15,783 nt of DNA from Micrococcales bacterium (lineage in GTDB: Bacteria > Actinomycetota > Actinomycetes > Actinomycetales > Dermatophilaceae), in the NCBI GenBank assembly GCA_003157445.1, contig PMJN01000115.1, positions 30,679 through 46,461 on the forward strand. Direction: 5' to 3'. Both the position numbers and the translations under genes were made by a program. Within the stretch, counting starts at the first letter, position 1, and each line of letters opens with the position of its first letter. Below are positions 7,217 through 13,429 of this stretch, piece by piece. The notes under the pieces were generated by a model. That model was not told where the DNA came from, did not search any database, and saw only the letters and a list, made by a program, of their open reading frames with translations.

Positions 7217-7233
7217 TCATCCGCGGCGGATGA
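7217..7233. promoter_or_regulatory. 17-nt palindrome (candidate operator of the DUF7144 gene)
   Basis: TCATCCGC-G-GCGGATGA has 8-bp perfect arms around one central base. It lies 71 nt upstream of the DUF7144 start, in the place expected for a dimeric repressor or activator. A 1-nt loop is too tight for an RNA hairpin of this size without fraying, which favours a DNA-binding site. The cognate regulator is unknown. Confidence 0.5.
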
Positions 7234-7552
7234 ACAACCAGGCAACATCCTGGCGCACCTGAGGACGGATCTAAGGGATGGGATCGGCAGGTGGCAATTC
7301 CGGTCTGGAGCCTCGTCGTCGGGGTTTCGCTGCGCACCAGATGGCGTCTACTAGTTGGTCGCGCGTGACTGGTCGCGCGCGGCCTTGGGATGCGTCTTTA
7401 GGGCAAACGCCTGACGGCCAGGATCGGGCGCCTTTACACTCAGGTGTGATAGGTCGCGAAGTTTTGTCGCCGGAACCCCCGTCTTGTACGTCGCTGACGG
7501 CCGAGGTTGGGTGCCTCTGTGTACCCATTCCGGACCAGGGGTATGGGCCGCG

Positions 7553-7566
7553 GGCCCTGCAGGGCC
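7553..7566. promoter_or_regulatory. 14-bp perfect palindrome upstream of the ftsH-like gene
   Basis: GGCCCTGCAGGGCC is fully self-complementary and ends 36 nt before the TACGCT -10 candidate (7602-7607), so it lies just upstream of, or at the edge of, the presumed -35 region. It could be an operator. In GC-rich DNA a chance palindrome of this length is possible, so confidence is low. Confidence 0.35.
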
Positions 7567-7629
7567 GGGCGGGCTCATATCCCACGAGCATGACGCCGAG
7601 GTACGCTCAGCACCAGGCAGCGTGACCTT

Positions 7630-9921
7630 TTGAATATTCTGAGAGAGCGCCTGACCCGTCTGTTGCGAGGCCGCATCACCGCCTTACGCGGGCTGTCCCT
7701 GACAACCTTCCTTGGTGCGGCAATCCTCGTCGTGGCCGCAATCTCCGTTGTCAGCCTGGCCTTGCTGGGCGCACCCGGACCAAACGCCATGTCGGCCAAG
7801 AGCGCTGTGCCCATCTCCATGACCCGCCTTGTCACCGACGCGAAAGCCGGCCAGCTATCCAACGCGGTCGTGGACGAGGCCGCCCTGGTCGTCCAGGCCA
7901 CCTACGGCCCGGGTGCTCGGCACTCCCCTGCGTCGACGGCTCCGGCCTCCGATGGAGGCACGCTGAGCACGGGAGCGGTCACCGACACGAACGTTCTGAG
8001 CGTGTACCTACCCAAACTGGTGGACACGCTCATCGCCGCAGGCGTACCCGTCCACTCGGGCACCATCACCGACGCGACCACGCCGGCCGCAGCGGCCAAT
8101 GCGAGCCCGATCGGCAACACCGCAACCACCAGCAACCCCGGCGGCAGCACCGCCGCCACCACTTCAGCCTCCGCCTCTGCCGCCTCAGAAGGGCCGTTCC
8201 TGTGGGCCCTGGGCATCGGCCTGGCGGGCCTGATGCTCGGATCGCTGGTGATCGTCCTCGGGGCGCGCTGGCGTAGGTATCACCCGGCCGGCGAGCCCGG
8301 CGAGAGGATGGGCGGCAGTTCCGCTTTGACCACCGGCGGGTCTGGAACCGGCCGGTTCGGGCACAAGAAAGCGCCCGCCGTCGAACCGGCAACCGTGCCA
8401 GAGACCCGGTTCAGCGATGTCGCCGGCTGCGATGAGGCCAAAGATGAGCTGCTGGAGCTGGTCATGTTCCTCAAAGAACCGGAACGCTTCACTCGCACCG
8501 GCGCCACCGCACCCAAGGGCGCTCTGCTGACCGGGCCGCCCGGGACAGGTAAAACCCTCCTGGCGCGCGCCGTCGCAGGTGAGTCCGGTGTGCCCATGTT
8601 CACTGCGACCGGCTCAGACTTCGTGGAGAAGTACGTCGGGGTCGGGGCCCAGCGCATCCGGTCGTTGTTCACCGCCGCGCGCAAGCACGAGCGGGCCATC
8701 ATCTTCATCGACGAGGTGGACGCCGTCGCGCGTCGGCGCGGCGGGGAGGGCGAGATAGCCCACGTCGAGTCCGAGACGACGCTGATCGCGCTCCTGTCCG
8801 AGATGGACGGGTTCCACACCTCTAACGTCATCGTGATCGCGGCCACCAACAGGGCCGACATGCTGGACCCAGCCATCACCCGCCCGGGCCGCCTGGACCG
8901 CAAGGTCGAGGTGCCCAACCCGGACCGTCGCGGTCGCGAGCAGATCCTCGCCGTGCACACCATCGGCAAACCAATAGCCGACGGCGTGGACTTCACAGCG
9001 CTGGCACGGCGGACCCCCGGCTTCTCCGGCGCGCAGTTACGGGCCCTGGTCAACGAAGCATGCGTGGACGCCGTGCGCCGTGATCTTGCCGAGGTCACCG
9101 CCGAATGCTTCGAGCACGCCGTCGCCACGATCGCCATGGGCCGGGCCCGCACGTCCGCCCTGGTGACCGACCACGACCGGCAAGTCACCGCCTGGCACGA
9201 GTCGGGCCATACCCTGGCCGCCTACCTGCAGGAGCAGGCGGATGACCCAGTGCAGGTCACCATCATTCCTCGAGGCCCGGCGGGCGGGGTGACATGGATG
9301 TCCGGCAATGATGATCAGTTCCTGCCCCGCCGCAAGGCGCATGCCCAGCTCGTGACGGCCCTGGCCGGACGTGCCGCCGAAGAGATCCTGCTGAACGGCG
9401 AGTTCACCCAGGGTGCGGCCGGCGACCTTCAGTCAGCCACCCAACTAGCCACCTCGATGGCGACCCGCTTCGGGATGACGCGTCTGGGCTACCAGGTGCG
9501 CCACAGCGGCTCCGCCCCCACCAAGGACGTCAGCGACGTCGTGGAGGAAATGCTCGGTGTGGCACACACAGCGGCCACCAAGCTTCTGGGCGAGCACAAG
9601 GCCTTCCTCGGTGCGGTGGCCGAGGAACTTCTGGACCTGGAGACGCTGACCCTGGCCGACGTGCACAAGATAGCCACCCGCCTTGGTGTGGCCCGCCATG
9701 CGCACGTTCCCGCCCCGCACCTGCCCGTTCAGGTCAGAGCCGCCAAACCGGTCGCAGCGGTGGAGGTCTCATCGAGTGTCGCCGCGGCTGCCGTTGTACC
9801 GATGAGTGCAAGGCGGCGCGCACCGGCCATTTCGACGCGGCGCAGGCCCCTGGCCCTTGTGCAGGAACTGCTGCCCTGGCGCCGGCGGCGCGACGATGGA
9901 CGAGTCATCGCCGAAGACTGA
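7630..9921 (+). CDS. FtsH-type ATP-dependent membrane zinc protease, divergent paralogue
   Basis: This 763-residue AAA+ protease extracts and degrades membrane and misfolded proteins. It has TM1 (about 22-47), an exported domain (48-142) with LPKLVDTLIAAGVPVHS, a Ser/Thr/Ala-rich linker (143-187), and TM2 (189-211). The ATPase domain (about 258-500) has Walker A GPPGTGKT (302-309), pore motif YVG (335-337), Walker B IIFIDE (357-362) and arginine fingers in RPGRLDR (418-424). The protease domain has HESGH (523-527) and the third zinc ligand Asp599. After about residue 700 comes a basic, disordered tail (RRR clusters 728-754). It differs from housekeeping FtsH by HESGH instead of HEAGH and by loss of the usual DEREQTLNQLL segment (here HVESETTLIALL). 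The start is set as TTG 7630, because an in-frame stop lies at 7591, no ATG/GTG precedes TM1, and no clear ribosome site is seen. Confidence 0.93.
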   Translation: MNILRERLTRLLRGRITALRGLSLTTFLGAAILVVAAISVVSLALLGAPGPNAMSAKSAVPISMTRLVTDAKAGQLSNAVVDEAALVVQATYGPGARHSPASTAPASDGGTLSTGAVTDTNVLSVYLPKLVDTLIAAGVPVHSGTITDATTPAAAANASPIGNTATTSNPGGSTAATTSASASAASEGPFLWALGIGLAGLMLGSLVIVLGARWRRYHPAGEPGERMGGSSALTTGGSGTGRFGHKKAPAVEPATVPETRFSDVAGCDEAKDELLELVMFLKEPERFTRTGATAPKGALLTGPPGTGKTLLARAVAGESGVPMFTATGSDFVEKYVGVGAQRIRSLFTAARKHERAIIFIDEVDAVARRRGGEGEIAHVESETTLIALLSEMDGFHTSNVIVIAATNRADMLDPAITRPGRLDRKVEVPNPDRRGREQILAVHTIGKPIADGVDFTALARRTPGFSGAQLRALVNEACVDAVRRDLAEVTAECFEHAVATIAMGRARTSALVTDHDRQVTAWHESGHTLAAYLQEQADDPVQVTIIPRGPAGGVTWMSGNDDQFLPRRKAHAQLVTALAGRAAEEILLNGEFTQGAAGDLQSATQLATSMATRFGMTRLGYQVRHSGSAPTKDVSDVVEEMLGVAHTAATKLLGEHKAFLGAVAEELLDLETLTLADVHKIATRLGVARHAHVPAPHLPVQVRAAKPVAAVEVSSSVAAAAVVPMSARRRAPAISTRRRPLALVQELLPWRRRRDDGRVIAED

Positions 9922-9975
9922 CACCGAGCCCGCTCTGGTGGGTACGATGCCCAAGTTACCTCAACTGGCTCGGTG
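9922..9975 (+). terminator. Inverted repeat directly after the ftsH-like stop
   Basis: Perfect 9-nt arms CACCGAGCC (9922-9930) and GGCTCGGTG (9967-9975) flank a 36-nt loop and begin at the stop codon. This may be a terminator or a 3'-end-stabilising structure. The large loop lowers confidence. Confidence 0.4.
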
Positions 9976-10283
9976 CAACTACGTCTTGACACCTACTAGG
10001 GTGAAGCCTCGTCGTCAACGAACCGGTCCGCATCCTGATTCCAGGACGAGCGTTCCGGCACGCAGCGTCCTCTGAGTTCCACCGCTACGGGAGACGATCG
10101 TCGGGTTGGTATGAGTGCCAACTCTTAAGGCCCGCGCGAGCACATGAGCCGGCCACAGAACATGGGTGCAATGACGCCGAAACACGAGCCAGTCTCTGGT
10201 CCGTTCTGGATGGCCAACACAAAGAAACCGCGCAAATGGCCTTCACAGATGAACGGCGATACTGGACCCTGACCACGAACCGT
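9976..10283. other. Non-coding stretch downstream of ftsH-like gene
   Basis: No gene is visible in these 308 nt. A weak 5-bp hairpin with an 8-nt loop (GTTGG/CCAAC, 10105-10122) is followed by CTTAAG. Open frames here have no ribosome site and no recognisable product. Confidence 0.5.
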
Positions 10284-10535
10284 TCAGATTGCTGCGGATA
10301 GTGGCAGCCAAACTCTGAGGCTGCGAGTGTGGTCGCGATGTCCTTTGGCCAGGCTCTCGGCCTGGCGGAATGGGAGAAACCCCGAGTCCTGCCGGCAGTC
10401 ATGGCAAACGGCCAACGCTCTGTGGCCCAGGAAGACAACCTCCACTGTGTGCGGACGACAGCACTGCGAGGCAGTCACGTGATCATGGTCGCGCCCATGC
10501 ACCGCCATGGTGATGCATTCGGCCACCTTGGCCAT
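10284..10535 (-). CDS. Small Cys-rich protein, possible zinc ribbon (CC...CHDC)
   Basis: The 83-residue frame contains a compact Cys/His-rich core from about residue 17: HDHVTASQCCRPHTVEVVFL, then GHRALAVCHDCRQDSGFLP and RQAESLAKGHRDHT. Cys25, Cys26, Cys44 and Cys47 with nearby His residues could form a treble-clef or zinc-ribbon site. The pattern of strands around the Cys pairs looks like a real fold and not a chance frame. The start is uncertain: ATG 10535 lies just after GGGTAGAGGTG, with a CGTATT -10-like element about 15 nt upstream; ATG 10508 is the alternative, and longer in-frame extensions to 10757 look non-coding. The last 13 residues (RSLRVWLPLSAAI) look less protein-like and overlap a hairpin (10304-10324). 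I do not recognise a named family. Confidence 0.6.
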   Translation of the reverse strand: MAKVAECITMAVHGRDHDHVTASQCCRPHTVEVVFLGHRALAVCHDCRQDSGFLPFRQAESLAKGHRDHTRSLRVWLPLSAAI

Positions 10536-10564
10536 CACCTCTACCCGATCCAATACGTGTTCCA

Positions 10565-10648
10565 CGATCCACACCCTTTGACCCGAGGACCGTTCACCGA
10601 TCCTCTTCATCCGTACTAAGCGATCCACACCGCTCAGCGATCCACGCC
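10565..10648 (-). repeat. Three copies of GTGGATCG upstream of the Cys-rich gene
   Basis: On the minus strand GTGGATCG occurs at 10638-10645, 10621-10628 and 10565-10572. The first two are 17 nt apart, with the longer match GTGGATCGCT shared. Same-strand iteration 30-110 nt before a gene start is compatible with a regulator binding array. Confidence 0.4.
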
Positions 10649-10717
10649 CCAAATAACTCCGTGACGTCTTCCTAATGAAGGCACTATCACACTGATGCAC
10701 TTTCACTCTTTCATTGG

Positions 10718-10740
10718 AAATCCTCCCCTTCGGGGGATTT
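10718..10740. other. TTCG-tetraloop hairpin
   Basis: A TCCCC/GGGGA stem closes a TTCG loop (10724-10737), extended by AAA/TTT with a 3-nt bulge. A UUCG tetraloop is unusually stable in RNA transcribed from the plus strand. No adjacent plus-strand gene ends here, so it could terminate antisense or unannotated transcription. On the minus strand it contains the purine run GGGGAGG but no useful ORF follows. Confidence 0.4.
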
Positions 10741-11027
10741 CGCCACATATAACTCAAAACTAGTCACAAGACACCACAACGAATGACGCCATGTGACTAT
10801 CCGGGCACTCGTTCCCGGTCATGTCGGGCCGTTTCAGTGTGTCTAAGACCCACCTAGCCCCCTGGCCGACATCCAGAGGTTCCCCACGACGGTGGTAGTA
10901 CTAGGGACGAGCGCCACCAGAAGTCTGTGGAAACCAGAGCGTCGTTGTGGCAAAGGAGCTGGATGCGCGCTCGTCCACCGGCACATGAAACACCAACAGC
11001 CCGGGCCTACCCCTCAAGGCCGAGTCA

Positions 11028-11216
11028 TCACTTCAAGGCTGGAAAGAGTCCACCAGCGATGTGAACGCCATCCTCGCCCTTGTCGATCCGCACGGTCGGG
11101 GCCAGCGAGGCGATTGAGCCCATTGCCTGACCGGACATCCATCGCCCCGCAATTTCTGCTTTCCGCAACCTCAGTTCTTCCGTGAATAGCACCCGATTGC
11201 TGTCTTTTGGACGCAT
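11028..11216 (-). CDS. Doubtful 62-residue hypothetical protein
   Basis: This frame runs from ATG 11216 and is divergent from the mod regulator, 20 nt apart. The C-terminal half (SIASLAPTVRIDKGEDGV, then HIAGGLFPALK) has G/C-rich third positions and reads like protein. The N-terminal half does not show the bias and no ribosome site precedes the ATG. An internal ATG (11136) would give a 35-residue peptide. It may be the 3' remnant of a lost gene. No family recognised. Confidence 0.25.
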   Translation of the reverse strand: MRPKDSNRVLFTEELRLRKAEIAGRWMSGQAMGSIASLAPTVRIDKGEDGVHIAGGLFPALK

Positions 11217-11223
11217 GTGCGGT

Positions 11224-11239
11224 TACAGTTTCGGCTGTG
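11224..11239 (+). promoter_or_regulatory. Leaderless promoter candidate of the mod regulator
   Basis: TACAGT (11224-11229) fits the actinobacterial -10 form TANNNT and lies 7 nt before the GTG start codon, so transcription would begin at or next to the start codon. No ribosome site is present, consistent with a leaderless mRNA. The -35 region is weak. Confidence 0.45.
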
Positions 11240-11647
11240 TCCACCTTCCGCATCCGTGAAGCCGCCGACTTGCTCGGCGTCAGCGACGACACCCTGCGCC
11301 GATGGGCCGACAGCGGACGACTGGCCATCACCATCGACCACGGCGGCCGAAAGGTCATTGAAGGCACAGTCCTGGCCCAGTTTGCCCAAGAACTCGCCGC
11401 CTCCACCGAGCGACCCGAGCCGCAGCCCGTGGTCTCGGAGTCGGCCCGCAACCGGTTCGTCGGCCTGGTTACCCGGGTGATCCGCGACACGGTCATGGCC
11501 CAGGTCGAGATCCAGGCAGGCCCGCACCACATCGTGTCGCTGATGAGCCGCGAAGCTGCCGACGCGCTCAAGCTCGAACCCGGCGTACTGGCAATCGCAG
11601 CAGTGAAGTCTACCAACGTGGTGATCGAGATACCCGCTCATCCATAA
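11237..11647 (+). CDS. HTH-TOBE (Mop) molybdate-responsive regulator / molbindin
   Basis: This 136-residue protein has an N-terminal MerR/excisionase-type winged helix-turn-helix (about 2-45: TFRIREAADLLGVSDDTLRRW, DSGRLAIT) and a linker. A C-terminal TOBE/Mop domain (70-133: NRFVGLVTRVIRDTVMAQVE, SLMSREAADALKLEPG, AVKSTNVVIE) binds molybdate or tungstate oxyanions. Fusions of this kind precede modABC in many actinobacteria and probably control uptake in response to molybdate; the direction of control cannot be read. I chose GTG 11237 because the HTH begins immediately after it and a leaderless -10 is in place; a TTG at 11207 is possible. It ends 73 nt before modA. Confidence 0.88.
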   Translation: MSTFRIREAADLLGVSDDTLRRWADSGRLAITIDHGGRKVIEGTVLAQFAQELAASTERPEPQPVVSESARNRFVGLVTRVIRDTVMAQVEIQAGPHHIVSLMSREAADALKLEPGVLAIAAVKSTNVVIEIPAHP

Positions 11648-11720
11648 CTGCACCCGCGTTCCAGACCTCCTACACGCCTGGGACCTCACCCCCCAGCATT
11701 CCTGACACTAGGAGCAGCAG

Positions 11721-12518
11721 ATGCATCGAACCGTCGTCAGCCTGACTGCCGTTGCCACCGGGCTCGTGCTGGCCGGTTGCGGCACGACCAACATCACAGT
11801 GGCGCCCTCTTCCGCTCCGGCGGTCGCGTCCAGCTCGCCAACTCTGTCCGGCACAGTCAACGTCTTCGCGGCGGCATCGCTGCAGGAGGCGTTCACCACG
11901 CTGGGCAAGCAGTTCGAGGCCACCCACCCCAGCACCAAGGTCGTGTTCAACTTCGGCCCCAGCTCCGGCCTCGCGACCCAGATCACCCAAGGCGCGCCCG
12001 CGGATGTGTTTGCGTCGGCTAGCACCAAGAATATGGACCAGGTCGTCAAGGCCGCAGCAGCGACCTCCCCGAAGAACTTCGCCAGCAATGTCATGCAGAT
12101 CGCAGTCCCGGCCTCGAATCCGGCCAACGTCACTGCACTGTCCGACCTGGCCAAGCACGGAGTGAAGATTGCCCTGTGCCAGTCCGCGGTCCCATGCGGC
12201 GTGACGGCTGCCGAGGTCTTCAAGAAAGCCAAGCTCACAGTGACGCCGGTGACCCAGGAGGTCGACGTCAAAGCCGTCCTGACCAAGGTCATCCTCGGTG
12301 AGGTCGACGCCGGGGTTGTCTACGCCACCGACGTGCGGGCCGCCGGAGGCAAGGTCAAGGGCATCCTGATCCCAGCCGGCGTCAACGCGTCCACCCTGTA
12401 CCCCATAGCTACCTTGACGCAGCCGCAGAACAAGGCTGGCGGCCGGGCATTCATCGACTACGTTCTGTCAGCGGGCGGGGCCGCCATCCTGGCCGCTGAC
12501 GGGTTCGCCAGGCCCTGA
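11721..12518 (+). CDS. modA: Molybdate ABC transporter substrate-binding lipoprotein ModA
   Basis: The 265-residue precursor carries a lipoprotein signal peptide with lipobox LVLAGC (Cys20), so the mature protein is anchored to the outer face of the membrane. A Ser/Thr/Pro linker (21-43) precedes the type-II periplasmic-binding fold. ModA hallmarks are VFAAASLQEAF (48-58), FNFGPSSGLATQI (76-88), PADVFASAS (93-101) and the hinge region GVVYATDV (198-205). The Ser residues in AAASL and PSSG bind the MoO4 oxygens in the family. ATG 11721 follows AGGAG with a 6-nt spacer. It is first of modABC, with 41 nt to modB. The gene order and family resemblance make molybdate the likely ligand; tungstate binding cannot be excluded. 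Confidence 0.95.
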   Translation: MHRTVVSLTAVATGLVLAGCGTTNITVAPSSAPAVASSSPTLSGTVNVFAAASLQEAFTTLGKQFEATHPSTKVVFNFGPSSGLATQITQGAPADVFASASTKNMDQVVKAAAATSPKNFASNVMQIAVPASNPANVTALSDLAKHGVKIALCQSAVPCGVTAAEVFKKAKLTVTPVTQEVDVKAVLTKVILGEVDAGVVYATDVRAAGGKVKGILIPAGVNASTLYPIATLTQPQNKAGGRAFIDYVLSAGGAAILAADGFARP

Positions 12519-12559
12519 GCGGAGCCACCCCCGGACATGATTCCAAGACCTGCGATCTC

Positions 12560-13429
12560 GTGAAGCCCATCGCCCGACCACCGGCCAGGCAGGGGCCCGC
12601 AACGCCCACCCGACAGCGGACCCGCCGTGCGGATACAGCCCGTGGCGCGATCCCTTGGCAGCTCGGGGTTCCGGCCCTGGTGGGGGCTCTGTTCCTGCTC
12701 GTGCCGCTGGTGGGGCTCCTGATCCGGGCGCCCTGGCGGGACCTGCCCTCTATCCTGGCCGACAGCCAGGTCCTGGATGCCCTGCGGTTATCCCTTGTCT
12801 GTGCCAGCGCCGCGACGGCCGCTTCTGTGGTGTTCGGGGTGCCTCTGGCCTGGGTCCTAGCCCGTTCTACGGTCCGCGGCATCACGCTGCTGCGCGCCCT
12901 GGTGACATTGCCGCTGGTCCTGCCCCCGGTGGTCGGGGGTGTGGCCCTGCTGCTGGCATTCGGTCGGCAAGGAATCCTGGGCCGGCTCCTGGACCAGGCA
13001 ACCGGCATCACGTTGCCATTCACCACCGCGGGCGTCATCGTCGCCGAGACGTTCGTGGCGATGCCATTCCTGATCATCACCGTCGAGGGTGCCTTCCGCG
13101 CCTCCGACCGCGGCTACGAGGAGGCAGCCGCCACCCTGGGTGCTTCCCGGCTGAGTGTCTTCCGCACCGTCACGATCCCGCTGGTCGCGCCGTCCCTGCT
13201 GGCCGGGGCCGTGTTGTGCTGGGCGCGGGCGCTCGGGGAGTTCGGCGCCACGATTACGTTCGCCGGAAACTTCCCAGGACGCACCCAGACCATGCCGCTG
13301 GCCGTCTACGTCGCACTGGAGACCAACCCCGACGCGGCCGTGGCTCTGTCCCTGGTGCTGCTTGTCGTGTCCATAGCGGTCCTGGCTGGCCTACGCGACC
13401 GGTGGCTGAGCACTGGAACCGCCCCGTGA
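12560..13429 (+). CDS. modB: Molybdate ABC transporter permease ModB
   Basis: This 289-residue inner-membrane permease has hydrophobic segments at about 36-56, 76-101, 108-134, 155-175, 209-226 and 257-278. The cytoplasmic EAA loop that docks the ATPase is intact (YEEAAATLGASRLSVFRTVT, 186-205), followed by the ModB-typical RALGEFGATITFAGNFPGRT (223-242). The N-terminal 30 residues are basic and Pro/Ala-rich, longer than usual. The GTG start at 12560 lacks a ribosome site and overlaps the TGA of an 8-codon ORF (12537-12563). The start could therefore be coupled to that leader, or the true start could be elsewhere. The stop overlaps the proposed modC start by 4 nt. Confidence 0.94.
   Translation: MKPIARPPARQGPATPTRQRTRRADTARGAIPWQLGVPALVGALFLLVPLVGLLIRAPWRDLPSILADSQVLDALRLSLVCASAATAASVVFGVPLAWVLARSTVRGITLLRALVTLPLVLPPVVGGVALLLAFGRQGILGRLLDQATGITLPFTTAGVIVAETFVAMPFLIITVEGAFRASDRGYEEAAATLGASRLSVFRTVTIPLVAPSLLAGAVLCWARALGEFGATITFAGNFPGRTQTMPLAVYVALETNPDAAVALSLVLLVVSIAVLAGLRDRWLSTGTAP

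Larger units (their letters stand above)
7147..7629. promoter_or_regulatory. Divergent promoter region between DUF7144 and ftsH-like genes
   Basis: This 483-nt gap has no convincing coding frame. It contains a 17-nt palindrome (7217-7233), a direct repeat GGTCGCGCG about 14 nt apart near 7360-7382, a 14-bp perfect palindrome (7553-7566) and a TANNNT-type -10 candidate TACGCT (7602-7607). For the DUF7144 direction, TATCCC in the 20 nt or so before the ribosome site is a possible -10. The length and number of repeats suggest more regulation than for neighbouring genes. Confidence 0.45.
10536..11236. other. 700-nt gene-poor region between the Cys-rich protein and the mod locus
   Basis: This stretch holds promoter-like elements for the minus-strand Cys-rich gene (three GTGGATCG repeats, and an 11-mer shared with the hsp20 promoter). 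It also holds a TTCG-tetraloop hairpin (10718-10740), a doubtful 62-residue minus ORF (11028-11216) and the promoter of the mod regulator. From 10741 to 11027 I see nothing I can assign. Base composition here is less GC-rich than in the flanking genes. Confidence 0.5.

Noticed and set aside
7271-7625. Open frames on both strands in the DUF7144/FtsH intergenic region
   Set aside because: No ribosome sites, no recognisable domains and mutual overlap; the region is better explained as regulatory.
10284-10757. An extended form of the Cys-rich protein beginning at TTG 10757
   Set aside because: The extra 74 residues cover the repeat array and the TTCG hairpin, and no ribosome site is present.
12655-13425. 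The long open frame (about 257 codons) upstream of and continuous with modC
   Set aside because: It lies within modB in another frame, lacks any ABC-ATPase homology and is a high-GC shadow; ModC begins at 13426 or 13522.
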